A stretch of DNA of 64,000 nt from Rhododendron vialii (Eukaryota; Streptophyta; Magnoliopsida; Ericales; Ericaceae), in assembly GCF_030253575.1 (NCBI RefSeq), contig NC_080568.1, positions 28,850,001 through 28,914,000 on the forward strand, in the 5' to 3' direction. Below, one piece after another: positions 46,945-59,000 of the stretch; position 1 is the first letter of the stretch, and each line of letters starts with the position of its first letter. The position numbers were made by a program, and so were the translations under genes. The notes under the pieces are model-generated. The model was not told where the DNA came from and searched no databases. It worked only from the letters and a program-made list of their open reading frames with translations.

Positions 46945-47733
46945 GGACCCAGGGGCGCAGGAGCCCCTGCCCACACCCACAAAACGGCAACGTTTTGGTT
47001 AAATTAAAAATTCCAACCACCGATTTGCAATCCTATGAAGCAGAAACGTGATTATGAGAGCTTTAGAGACAAAATTTGATTATGTCTCTTTAGAATAATA
47101 TGATCAGAATAGTAAGATCTCCACACCCGTTCAAACAAATTAAAAATTGAACCACTTAATTTTTTAACCATATTTTTTAATATATAAACGGTCTCAAAAA
47201 ATTAGTGCTCAAATTTTCACCCCGTTTGAATCGGTGCAAAAATCTTGTTATTCTTATCATATTATTCTGAAGGGTCGTAATTCATTTTTATCTCTAGGGC
47301 TCTCATATTAAGTATATATTCTTTATTTAGGACCATATCGAGCAGAAATGTGATTATAAGAGCTCTAGAGATAAAAATGAATTACGACCCTTCAGAATAA
47401 TATGATAAGAATAACAAGATTTTTGCACCGATTCAAACGGGGTGAAAATTTGAGCACTAATTTTTTGAGACCGTTTATATATTAAAAAATATGATTAAAA
47501 AATTAAGTGGTCCAATTTTTAATCTGTTTGAACGGGTGTGAAGATCTTACTATTCTGATCATATTATTCTAAAGAGACATAATCAAATTTTGTCTCTAAA
47601 ACTCTCATAATCACGTTTCTGTTTCATAGAATTGCAAATTGGTGGTTGAAATTTTTAATTTAACCAAAACGTTACAGTTTTGTAGGTGTGGGCAGGGCTC
47701 CTGCGCCCCTGGGGCAGCAGAGCCCCGGGTCCC
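46945..47733. mobile_element. Palindromic (fold-back) element with 9-bp target duplication, MULE-like
   Basis: Flanked by CTAGAACAC (46936-46944 and 47734-47742). Ends GGACCC and GGGTCCC. The left arm from AGGGGCGCAGGAGCCC is repeated in inverse by GGGCTCCTGCGCCCCT on the right, and pairing continues for roughly 350 bp per arm to a small loop near 47310-47350. Each arm is also an imperfect palindrome in itself. Copy A at about 45333-45345 shows the site without the insertion. A 9-bp duplication suggests Mutator-type mobilisation. No coding frame. Confidence 0.85.
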
Positions 47734-48395
47734 CTAGAACACACACACAAAAACTTTTTTTTTACCGAGCTTTGTACTTCTTTGGTGATGTGGCGAGAGA
47801 AGATTGGCTTGGAGGAAAATGTTTTGAGCCGGCCCTCCCCAATACTTGGTTCTGTTTTCACTTTTCATACCAAAACAGATTAAGTGTTAAAAAAAAAAAA
47901 AACATAAAATGAAATTACTACACATATAATATGTATTTTTGGGTGTTCAATTGACAACCCAAGTTTGGCTATAGAGCCGCCAATGGTTTTAGGCCCCCGA
48001 AAAGTCAAGGTTGGCTAGTCGTGGGATCCATGAGCATAGGCGGAGGGATATAGAGACAAGGGTAGGCAGCGGACCCCATTGGCTACCAAATTTTCAAATA
48101 AATATGTATAATTTTTACTAACTTGATCTCACTTTAAAATTTATTTTTGCTCCAACCCATACAAGGGTTTTATACTTGAGGAAAAAAGAGTCCAAATAGA
48201 ATCTCCGCCCACAAAATTCTCAAATGTAGCGCTAGTTTGTTCGTTCCTCAAAACAAATTATGGGTTTTTGAAACTATATATTACAAACGAGACTATCATC
48301 CATCGTTTTCAGAGTATGAAAAGTCGTCGAGGTCAATTGTAAATCGAAGCTACATTTTGTCATTAATATATATCTACTTTTTGATTAACTTGTTA

Positions 48396-48500
48396 GGAAA
48401 AATAACGGCCCATGACAAGTTAAGAACATTTGTTAATGCTGAAAATGTCCTTGGCGAGTATTAATTATGAAAACACGTCATTGGCCGTCATTTTCCCAAC
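48396..48500. mobile_element. Small MITE, family X, copy 2 (absent from copy A)
   Basis: GGAAAAATAACGGCC and GGCCGTCATTTTCCC are inverted ends around GAGTATTAATTATGAAAACA. The matching position in copy A reads AACTTGTTAATCC without it. The flanks fit either a TTA target or a damaged 8-bp AACTTGTT duplication. Confidence 0.7.
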
Positions 48501-48599
48501 TTAATCCTAATTGTTTCTTTCAATTAGCAACTAGAAAAGTGAATTACACATAGTTCAAATTTCTGATCCCATTTATCGAAAATCCTGGCTCCGCCCTGA

Positions 48600-49550
48600 G
48601 CTAGCGCTCCCCTATACTTGGTTTTGTTTTCACTTTTCGTACCAAAACTTTCTCCTTGAGCAATTGACCCATTGAAGAATTCATCAACCAAAAGGGAACA
48701 GATTATAGTCATCTATCACCCAATTGTCAAAACTCATATCCTTTCTGCTACTACAACGAACTTGAAGTCAGGATGAAAACTTGAACATGGAAAACAAAAC
48801 AACATACTCCCCAAGTCAAAATATACTAAGAAAAACTCATATAAAAAAGATGCAAGTTTTTCCTGAGATTGCCACTACCTGTCTACCCATATGCTTTGTT
48901 GTTCACATTCAAAATAGCAACTTGCATTCTGAACATCTCCGACAACGGTCAAACTCTTCAGCTCTACCTCCGTTATGGGTTCCTTCCGCTCTTTCGGGCA
49001 AACGCGTTTGAAGTGCTTGGCAAAAAACCGGTTGGTGCTTTGAATTGCTGCAGCATCGAATCGATTTCTCCGAGTCAATGTAAGTAATACCCCAAAAAAG
49101 TACACATATCGTAAGGTTAGCCAATTACAATATTTAAAAAAAAAAATTTCAAAGGTTAACTATTTATCAACATAGAACAACAATAAACTCATCTTGTGCC
49201 TATCCTTTTTTCACCAATAGTATACAATTTCACTAAGGAATCCATCTTGGGGTCTCACATAAATGAGCCATGAAGTTCATTTTGTTTAAAACATTCTTTT
49301 AAGGGTCCTTTCCAAAATTTTTTTTTTATTTTTATCTCAATTTGATATCTGGAAAGACTTGGTCAATTCATTAAAGTTTTGGTCTCCCTAGGAATTTAAA
49401 GACAAAAAAGGAAATTAAAAAATCAAGTCTTTACAGATATTCGATTGAAATGATTTATGTGGGACTTCGAGATGGGTCCCGCACATAAGCTGTATCGTCT
49501 GTTCTCGAACCAAGGTGGTACGTGCCACCTCCCCCTCTCAGGCCAAAATA
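48600..49550. other. Intergenic DNA between the tandem duplication and the SRO gene
   Basis: A more GC-balanced patch at about 48930-49085 is open on both strands (plus frame with LQLYLRYGFLPLFRANAFEV, followed by AAT|GTAAGT). It could be a stray exon fragment, but I recognise neither translation. The rest is AT-rich. Confidence 0.4.
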
Positions 49551-51475
49551 TCAGAGACGGCTGAGGAAAGGAGAGTTAAGGAAATAAACACACACTACAC
49601 TAACGCATACAGTACTATTAATTTCTCCTTCAAAGTGATTTGAGTTCATGTTAAACGCAGAAAACCACCATATTATTATGAAAGAAAGCCACACCTTATC
49701 TCCGAAAGATTTTATGACTGCAGTCAACAATTTGTCCCCGGCGACCTGCCTTACTCGTCGCACCAATTCATGTCGCGAAATCTTCTTCTCCTAGAATACA
49801 TACAAAATTCCTTCAAAAGGTTCTAAATCTGGAAAAGTATGTGAAACAATCACGCACTTCCCTGTATGCGATCGGTAGTTACTTACTCTATGATGAGCAT
49901 GATACTTGGAGATTAAACTGATGCTATGAGGAGGCAAGAGCTTCGAAAGCACTGGAATCAGAGTCGAAAATGGCATCCACGGCGAACTTGGTTTCCTCAG
50001 TACTGGATCTCCTACCCTTTGAACACCTAATTAATTCCCAAGAAACGAAAAGGAAAGAATCATAAAAACCCACGTTATACCAATGAATCAGATTGACACT
50101 AGGGAGTAAACCAATGTGCTCAGTGCTCACCATTTAAACAGGGAGCTCTGAAACTTATAACATACTCCGGCAATATGTGAGTATCCATGTGGGCACTCCA
50201 CACTATATACTTCTTAGGAGCCGTTAGATTGTCTACACCAGAATCAAACTGTTCGGAACTCGAATGAAACTGTTCTGAACCCGGCTGGACAAGCTCCACA
50301 TTCCCCAGGATAACGCGACACAGCAATACGTGGCTTAGTCCGTTTTCGTCAGCGATTGAGGATTTCACACTATGGCACGAATAAGTTAACAAGTTACGCC
50401 TCTTGTTTTGTGGTTGATCCGATGGATTAGCGATAGAATAGCGGTGAAAAATGCAAGAAAACAAATATTCTTATGCAACTCACATGTGCATGAAGACTTT
50501 CTTGCAAAACACACAAGTGAGATTTTTTTTTTGGTAAACCACAAGTGAGATTTATTCAAATCTCTCTCTCACTTTCTTGCAAAACACACAAGTGAAATTC
50601 TCTAACTAAAGTGGTTATGGATAATTTGACACTCAAAATTCTCTCTCACTTTCCTACAAGGCTACAACTTATTCACAACTCCTAAGCAAGATGATGTTCC
50701 AAACTATCTATTGGAAGTTGTCAGATTATTCTCTGTGAATCAAATACACGAGATACAATAAATTTTCTTTTCTTTTACTTCACTGTATACACTTTTGACT
50801 TTCTACTATTATGTTCTTTTTGATCAAATGGACCACTGAAGATTACAATTATGCATGATAGACAATTCTCATTATTAGATGTATCAAGAAACAATTGAAA
50901 TATGTTCGTGGAAAATGCAATGATTTTGCTTACCTATCGATAGAGGAATCGTCGGGAGAGAGATAGATGCCGCGGCCAAACAACCCCTTGTTCTCGCAAT
51001 GACCAAAGCCATGAGAAACAATCCTCTCAATCTCATCCTTGGAACCACCAAACCAAGCGTACTTCAAGTTTCCATTACCACCACATTTGTTCGCGATTGC
51101 CCTAGCAAAAACACGGAACGATTGAAGCCTGGCTTGTCCTAAAAAACCGGAACAAGAATTCCTGTGGATGGCAACCACTGCGGTTTCCATTCCAAGAGAA
51201 CCCAAACCCGAAATGAACTTCCGTTTGATGATCTCGTGCAGCCTGTCCCCTTCGTCGATTGCGACTAACCCGGGACCGAACAATTGGGGTTGTTCAAGTT
51301 CAATTGTGGGACCAGATATCCCACTTTCACAATCAGAAATCGACGACTCTTTGTCATGATCACGATCTTCACTATTGCTGAAATGACTATCTAATGAAGG
51401 GGTCTTTGTTCTGTGAGAAGATAACCCATTTGCATACCCATCTGTAGCTTCCAATGGAACAGAGGGAGACTCCAT
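49551..51475 (-). CDS. RCD1-family protein, short SRO type (PARP-like plus RST domain)
   Basis: Minus-strand exons 51475-50934, 50369-50131, 50026-49887 and 49790 onward. SRO proteins are plant-specific nuclear stress-response regulators whose PARP-like domain is usually inactive and whose RST domain binds transcription factors. There is no WWE domain, so it is of the short SRO2/3/5 type. Residues 1-60 are acidic and Ser-rich. The PARP-like domain is about 65-258 (ARAIANKCGGNGNLKYAWFG, GLFGRGIYLSP, HVLLCRVILGN, APKKYIVWSAHMDTHILPEY). The RST domain is about 275-338 (IPVLSKLLPPHSISLISKYH, RHELVRRVRQVAGDKLL). Two PARP triad positions look replaced: WFGG where HG is expected, and KKYIV where the catalytic Glu stands in NEYIV. 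The 3' end is uncertain. Reading on to the stop at 49551 gives 386 aa with a hydrophobic, intron-like tail; a donor at AAG|GTGTGG (49694) would end this exon at residue 339, with a last exon I could not find. Confidence 0.88.
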
Positions 51476-51860
51476 TAAAAGGGGTTAAACTGGCTTAATT
51501 ATGCTGTGGAGAAGGGATCAAATATCTGCATATTAACACTCCGAAAATCAGAACCCATATGAAAAGAGAATAAAATCAATTTCGACAACAACTAAAGCGA
51601 TAGGAAATGGGATCATGGGTTCGAATTATCAACGAACAAAAAGGAATTCTATTCGGAATGGTATTCTAATTTTGTTGAAGTGGATTGGAAAGGATCGAGA
51701 ATGGGAATATTTACCACACTAATATGAAGAGAATCTACGCTAACCGCCACGAGTGAGGGAAACTGCGATAAATCCATGAACAGAGTAATTTGTGTAATTG
51801 TGAGTATGTACGATATATATGTGTGTGTTTGAATGGTGTGTCATTTATATATGGATTTGA
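51476..51860 (-). promoter_or_regulatory. SRO gene 5' region
   Basis: On the minus strand a TATA-like TATATAAAT lies at about 51843-51852, roughly 370 bp before the ATG, leaving a long leader that may contain an intron. The distance and context are reasonable, but no transcript evidence exists. Confidence 0.4.
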
Positions 51861-52187
51861 TTAATTGGGACTTGGATTGGGGAAGAAGAATGAGGAAGTG
51901 GGAATGGAGAAGTGGTTTGCAAAAAAACTAACGGAAAACTCCGACCGCCTCACGATTTATGTGCCTCTGTTTCTCCCTCTCCCTCTCTCTCTCTCTCTCT
52001 CTAAAGAAAAATTGTGTACTACTACTTGTTCGAGTGCAGCACGCAGAGTGTATGTTTGGGCGGTCGTTTTACGTTTACCGGGGGCGGCTAAATTAACCAG
52101 AAATGCTAATAAGGGTATTGAGTGTTGACCAAGTTTATAAGGACGGTGGGCCCACTTTGGAGTCTTATACAAATGACTTGAACCGCT

Positions 52188-52425
52188 TAATGATTTTAAA
52201 GTTTTTTTAAGTGGTTACGTAAAAAATCAGCTCGATTGAATATGTGTGAGTACTCGATCCGATATTTTAATTTGTCATTCAGAATTCAAGATTCTAACTT
52301 CTGAATGAACTTAAAAATCTAAAATTAAGATATTCGATCAAATACTTACACATACTATATTGAATTGAGCAGATTTTTATTGGAACCACTCAAAAAATTA
52401 TTTTAAAATTATTGAACGGACCGAA
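52188..52425. mobile_element. Inverted-repeat (fold-back) element
   Basis: TTTTTTAAGTGGTTACGTAA, AAATCAGCTCGATTGAATAT and GTGTGAGTACTCGATC on the left are mirrored by GATCAAATACTTACACATAC, AATTGAGCAGATTTTTATTG and GAACCACTCAAAAAATT on the right. The centre is near 52300. No frame. Confidence 0.6.
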
Positions 52426-53219
52426 TTATTTATGAGGAACTTCAGAGTGAGCAAAACACAGCGTCTGACACCATCTGTACTGACTTGGCCCTACAAAGAT
52501 ATGTGTGCACCCGATTATGCTTAATTTAAGCCCCCGAACTTTGAATTGAGGTGGAATTCTAATTTTACCCTTGCATTTTCCAGGAGGGACCTAAAATTGC
52601 ATAGAAAGTTATTCACATTCAATTTGGTTTCAATGCACTCTAGAAAGTTATTCACACACACACATTGTTTCCAATTGCAGTTGAATTTGGTTTCTAGAAT
52701 CTATAGATCTTTCTTAAAAATTATATTCTCAATTCATTTATGCCTGGTAGCAATAATGCTACATACACAAAGATTTATCACAATCTATGCATACATATAT
52801 ATATGAGGAGTTGTCTAAAGGAACCTCGGCTTTTTGGACCTTACAGTAGGTTCCACTTTTAATATTTGAATAGAAATCATAATGACTCTATTCGACAAGT
52901 CCATAATTTGGGGTAGAAAGTTTTTTTTTTTTTGTCTTCCTCGACATTTATTTCGCTTGGTATCCTTTTCTTTTCTTCTCTCTCCACTAACTAAAAATCG
53001 GAATATGTTGAGCCTTAATGAGAGGAAGTATGAATGAATGCATGCCTCGCAAGCTTTTCATTCACATGGTGATTATTAATTTGTGGATAAAACTATTTCT
53101 TTTTTAGATAAATAAGTTTCCTAATAAACATGACCAATATACTAGTAGTTTTTAGGGCCTCATGACTATGTGCATGCCCTGCCAACTGAGTGGGAGTTAT
53201 AGATATCAGAAAAACTTTT

Positions 53220-53351
53220 GGAAAAATGAGGGTGAATGACGTATTTTGATAATTAATACTTATCAAGGATATTTTTAGCATTAATAAATATTTTCAGCAT
53301 GTCATTGGCGTGTATTAATTATCAAAACACGTCCTGAGCCGTAAGTTTCTC
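53220..53351. mobile_element. Small MITE, family X, copy 3
   Basis: Flanked by AAAACTTTT (53211-53219 and 53352-53360). Its core GTGTATTAATTATCAAAACA is shared with the copies at 34967 and 48396. 132 bp. Confidence 0.65.
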
Positions 53352-54217
53352 AAAACTTTTTTATGGTTGTTTTCGTAAAGAATAAGTTACAGAACCCAAA
53401 CGCGACCGTCCAAAGTGTTTTTGGACAGTCCATATTGAAAATCAATTCTTACTGTCTTACCGGTAAGAATTGAAAACGAATCTCAATCATTAATTGTGCG
53501 AATAGACGGCCCAGTGGTAGGAGTGATATAAAACAGCTTTAAGAGGTTTTGCATCTCTCTCTCTCTGGCAGTCTGGTGTGTGCATGTATTTTATCCACAG
53601 CATTTAGATTATTTCTTAATTTAGTTGGTTTAGTTCTTAAACTATTCCAATAACTAAACCAGTGCGTCAATCTTGTGATGTCAGTTGCTTTGGGGCCATA
53701 GAAGGTTTCCACGGTCACTAGTTTCAAGACCATGAGATCAGTCGAGGTGCGTGCAAACTTTTGGACACCAAATAAAAAGATTTATTCTTTTTCCAAGTCC
53801 TTACATGAAGTTTTAGAAGGGGTAATAGTTTTCGAACTTCATATTTTGATAAACACACTCCTGTTATTGTCTTTTAGTAAAAAAAAAAAAAACATACAAA
53901 AGCTTCGTTAAGAGACGAAAAATGAATTACATTATAAATAAATAAAAAAAGGTGTGTTTTTTCCTTGCTTCTAGAAGCTGCGTATAATCATTTTCCTGTT
54001 GACGCACTAAAGAATGAACCCATTAATATTACGACACGTGTCCTGAACATGAAAATGGTGGTGGTCTTCCTACGTCGAAGTAGGTATTGGACAGCAGCAT
54101 AAATAGATTTTTTTGCTTGCATTGGTTTGACACAAAAACAGGCCTATGGTTTTGGCAAGATGATCACTGCACCATCCACACTGCATCAGCCAATGCTTGC
54201 CAGTAATCTCCTCCAAG

Positions 54218-54522
54218 TAGGGCCGTAAATGAACCAAATAGCTCGCGAGTTTGGCTCGTTAACGCTCGGCTCGGTTAAATTCGTTTAGTAAACGAGCTGG
54301 GCTCGAGCTAGCTTGAGTTTTTGGGCTATTTTAGTAAACGAGCCAAGTGGAGCTCGACTCGTTAAGGGGGGCTCGGCTCGATTAAAGAGGCTTGTTTAGT
54401 AAATGACTAAGCTCGGCTCGTTAAGGCTCGAGCCGAACTCGAGCTCAAGTTTTTGACTTGTTTAGTAAACGAGTCGAGCTCAAGCTCGACAAAGCTAGGC
54501 TCGACTCGGCTGTTTGCAACCA
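54218..54522. mobile_element. GCTCG-rich hAT-like MITE, larger copy
   Basis: Starts TAGGGCCGTAAATGAACCAA, then AGCTCGCGAG, like the element at 35243. The interior is dominated by GGCTCG, CGAGCT and TTTAGTAAACGAG repeats. The right end is near GTTTGCAACC. Boundaries approximate. Confidence 0.5.
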
Positions 54523-56012
54523 AAACTGTTCATTTTATAGACCCTCAATATGTTCATCACCTGTACAAAAAAAATCAGATTAATGGACATTAGCATCCAC
54601 CTGAAGGAAGTTAAAACGGCACCAGAGAAATAAATCATAGTCAGACATCGACCGTATATTTCTCGTATGACCAATACGATCAGATTAAGCTATTACCAAT
54701 ATCTTATCAATTCGAAGGAATGATTTATACCTCTAGATTGACAAAAAAAAACAAACAACTACATATCGTCATGCGAAATTGTGGTGTGTTTCATTTTACG
54801 TCACATGAAGGTCACATGCATGAAAGAATCATGACATGAAAAGATCGATCTTGATTCACACACACCTTCCCTGTTTGGTTAGTAAATTGCCTTGGAGCCG
54901 AAGATAGAATAAATACTGATCGTGTAAGGTCCAAAAGAGTATAGAGGAAGTGTGTTCACTTGCGGCCTTTTCCTCATTTGATTTGCCTTCAAGAAAATAT
55001 GAAAGCTGTGTCATTTTCTTTCAATTGTTATAAATAGACATTTCTTGGCCCCCAAGATTATAATAATAATTAGGTATTTTAATAAATAAATAAAATGACA
55101 TCACCCATCTAGGTATTCACCTAACCCATTTACATGGGCTGCCAGAAAAGTTCCAGGTGTGCGTATTACGTACGTATGGAAAGGGAAAATTATTCTATGC
55201 TCCTGAAACATTGCTCGACCTGTCACAATAGTTTGTGGGCATGGGACATAAGTAGGTCTGTTTCGTAATGAAAATCCATTACGATCAAAAGCTGAATAAA
55301 GAATAATTAAGCCGGTCCCGTGCATAAATTTTTCAATATCTTTGCAATACTTTGAATATTGGGTTAATTTTTTTTTGTTGTGGGAAAAAAAATTAAACAG
55401 TATGTAGCAAAGTGCTTTATTTTTCTGCCCGAACACAATTATTGTAATGTACAATCGTTATGGAAAACAAAAATTGGTGCTCATGAAATTTCCGTCAATT
55501 GATTCATAAGAATTTGCTCGCAGAAGAGATCTTTCTCTCTTTCTTTCTGAATACTTGGTATTTGAGTTAATTTCCATGCACCTCTTCTAATCCTCGGGAA
55601 CCAATCCCACCACCAATTTGTATTGTTTTACCTCATGCAAACACCAATGCTAAGCAAGACAATGGTCAATTTGATTTGATTTTTTCTTTTTTTCTTTTGC
55701 TACGGTTGTCAAGCTCAAAAAAGCAGACTAATAATTCCCGTATGTTATGGTGTGTTTTTTCTTAGAAATGGCAAGGGCACCGGTCAGTCACAGATGTTTT
55801 TGAAACCGTCCGATGAACGTGGTTTACACGCTATGTCCATGGGACCCATGCACATCGAACATCTTCGGATTTGTGTCCCGACATCTGTGTCCAAAGCATT
55901 TCCCTTTAACCAAGTGGCATAAACAACAAAATTACAATCTAGTTGAGCAGAAGAGAGTTTTAATCCCTCCCAGATGTTACATCCACAACACAAATGATGT
56001 CATCCGGGTTGA

Positions 56013-59000
56013 CTAGCACAAGCTTGAGGATTGAAGATCTGAACTAGCAGGTTCGTATCTGCAAACACAATCATATATGTTTCCTTTAATCAACTTCTCC
56101 GCCAGCCGCTGATTCTTCACCATTGCAAGCTGCAGAAAGAAATTTTCATGTTATGTAGACAGTTGAAAGAAGCCTAAGAATCTACAAATGTATCGTGGAC
56201 CCGACCCAAAACCACAGCGCCACAATTGCACAAAGAATAATCTTCAAAACACACGAAGAAAGCACAAGATGGGATTAACGTGGTTCTCTAATTGGGTACA
56301 TCCGCGACTCACAAAAACTTTTCACTATGTGCCCAATGAAGAAGATAGTACAGAATATATCAGTTGCTGCGTATAGATAAAATATAGATCCTAGAATCTT
56401 ACATCACCAATTACAGTAGTTATCACAATACCCCAGTTCAGGGCACACTCCGTCATAGTTTGCAAGTAGCAAACCAAACCCAACACATTCTTCCATTGCT
56501 TCTCGAACAAGCTATAGTTTCACAAATTAAGAGAGCAACATATCTGTCTAATGCATAAACGCATCTTATCTTTGGTTGATGACCTTACATAAAATGTACT
56601 CATCCGAGGAAGACGACTTCAGATGATGCAAACCAACAAACCCTCGTAGTCCATTGGGTAAAAAATCGTGGTCCGTCTCTCATCTTGGTGAGAAAGAGAA
56701 GACATGGTTGTGTTTTCTTATTGTCATTTGTCGTGTTTGAATGAGAAAGAAAGCAAACCACCATGTAAGATATTAATATGGATGAGATTTACTACCCTTC
56801 ATCGTATTTTGATGGGCAACTCGGTATTATAAATCCACTTCGCACAGAATCTTACATTTTATGGTGAGAAATGGGCCCAGCAAAGTAATAGAGTCGTTTT
56901 TCTACATCTCTTATCTTATCCGGACATATCACTCAACACAGCAGGGTGTTAGTTACTTAGTTTTATAGGTCAGACTTGGAATCTCCTAGAATGGCCAACA
57001 TATTACAGAAAAGTACTCTTACCTTCAATGCATCACACTTAAACTGAGCATTATAGTTAGTGTGTAGAGATCGACCCATCCCTTCCAAGATTACCTGCAA
57101 AAAAATGTCCAAGTCCGATAATCAACCCAACGTGCCTATACACTGATTTGTCATACTTGAGAAACCATAACCCCCACCCCCTACCCAAAATGAAAGGAAA
57201 AATACAATCTCTTTGCGTCCCACCCCGATAGTCTATTTTTCACTATTCTAGACATCTCAAATGGAGATATTGTCAATTTATTCTTTTTCATATGGTTTTG
57301 AAAACTTTGTTTACAAGAACTAATGGGAAATGATTGAACTCATTTTCACGGAAACACATTATCTGTTGACCTGAGTAAAGGGCACGACAGCCAAAAAAGG
57401 AACCATTGAAGTGGGACGGAGGGAGTATAAAGAAAACGAGTTTGAAAGCAAAACAAAGTTGAACTACACCATATGAAGAGAAAAAGAGCATCATACCAAA
57501 TCAGCATCTTTTGCAGCAGCAGCGAGCTCTGAGCTAACCTGCCTCAAGTCTATGCAAGGGCTTCCGCAACCATTCTCAACAACCATCAAAGGAACCGAAG
57601 AGAAATTTTCTTTGTTAACATCTGCGGCGTTAATCATCACATCCACCAGTAGGCCTCCTGCTTCAGCAGCCCTGCGAAGAATGTCACAATGCTGTGGACC
57701 AGAGGAATCAGTTTCTTGTGCAGATGTTGTGCAAAAAAAACGTGGGATTGTGTAAAGGAAATCCACACAAGGTTACAAATGATGGAATAGGAACCTCAAA
57801 AAATGCTAATATGGTTCGGGGTTTAATATATTTCACCCAATATCGCTATGAGGAATGGAAATGAGAAGTGGTACACTACGTGTTCTAAATTTTGGTGCGA
57901 TACTGATAGGCATAGTCCTTGATTGATAACCAATTAGAAGATACTTATTTCATGACAACCATCAGTTAGTTCACAACTCCTTTCAGCCCTTCACAGCAAC
58001 GCATTATACATTTGACAATACCGTGAGCTGAATTAGCAATTGAACACAATATCATTCTATCTTCAGTTATTCATACTCGTACTAGCAGGGCTGGCCCTGG
58101 AGTAAAGCCCAGAATGCCATCGCTATGGGTCCCCAAATTTTATAGACCGGTGCACTAGCTGGGCCTATATAACATGACTTTAGCCCGTCTGAAAACTAAA
58201 AAGGCCCGATTCGAAGTTAGGCCCAAACTGAAAAGTCCATGATTACATTCGGTCTGGAGCTGTTATTATAAAACTTAAAGGTCCGAATTGAAAAAGACAA
58301 ACTTTTTGTCCTAATTCCTTCCCTAACACATCAACATTAAACTTTAAAGCCCTAATGGATAGACAACCCCAATCTTCTCATTACTGAACCAACCAAATTA
58401 TCCACTCACTGAACCAAATCGCCCATTCAAACCATAATCATGAACAGATCCACAGAAGTCTGATACAGAGGATCGGTCATATTTGCAGGCGTACCAAGTT
58501 TTTTTGTTCAGCCACCAATTTATATGAACTTTTTTTGGTATACCATTCCTTTTAACGAGATTCTAGGAATATATTGTGAAGGTGATTTGGATAACTTCTG
58601 CTATTTATTTGGGAAGTGGGTTTTCTATGTTGTTTTCAGCTACTGATTACGTGGATTTTGCGGGGTATTTATGTTTCTAAATCCTAATAATGATTTTTCA
58701 TGAAGGCTTTTATTTTTGGAATACTTTTTTACAGAAAATGAATAGAGGGCCCCACTTGAGGAGTCAACTTTGGCTCACTAATCTAAGGGCCGGCCCATCT
58801 TACTAGAACTTAGTAGCAGGATCCTTCTAAAATGGGCGCGCTCCCAAGACGGGAGCTTGAATCGGCGTTCCGAAGATGGGAGCTCGACGGAAGCTCCCGT
58901 CGAGATGGGAGCTTGCTCCTAACTAAGATGGAAGCTTATCGGGTCATTAAGGCAATTATTCTCTTACTTTCAAGGGAGCTATGCCATTGTGGAAATAAGA

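Larger units (their letters stand above)
46380..48599 (+). repeat. Tandem duplication, copy B
   Basis: Aligns with copy A from GGTCGAGAGTAGTGAAT to CGCCCTGA with visible point differences and small indels. It is longer because of insertions at 46945-47733 and 48396-48500. Unlike copy A it holds only one version of the GAAATTACTACA segment (about 47900-48035). Confidence 0.85.
51861..56012. other. Intergenic region between the SRO and PANK2 genes
   Basis: No recognised coding sequence. It contains a CT microsatellite (51973-52001), an inverted-repeat element, one family X MITE and a GCTCG-rich element, listed separately. Confidence 0.55.

Noticed and set aside
47655-47912. Overlapping frames near the right end of the palindromic element
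   Set aside because: They straddle the element boundary and copy B repeat sequence, with no protein resemblance.
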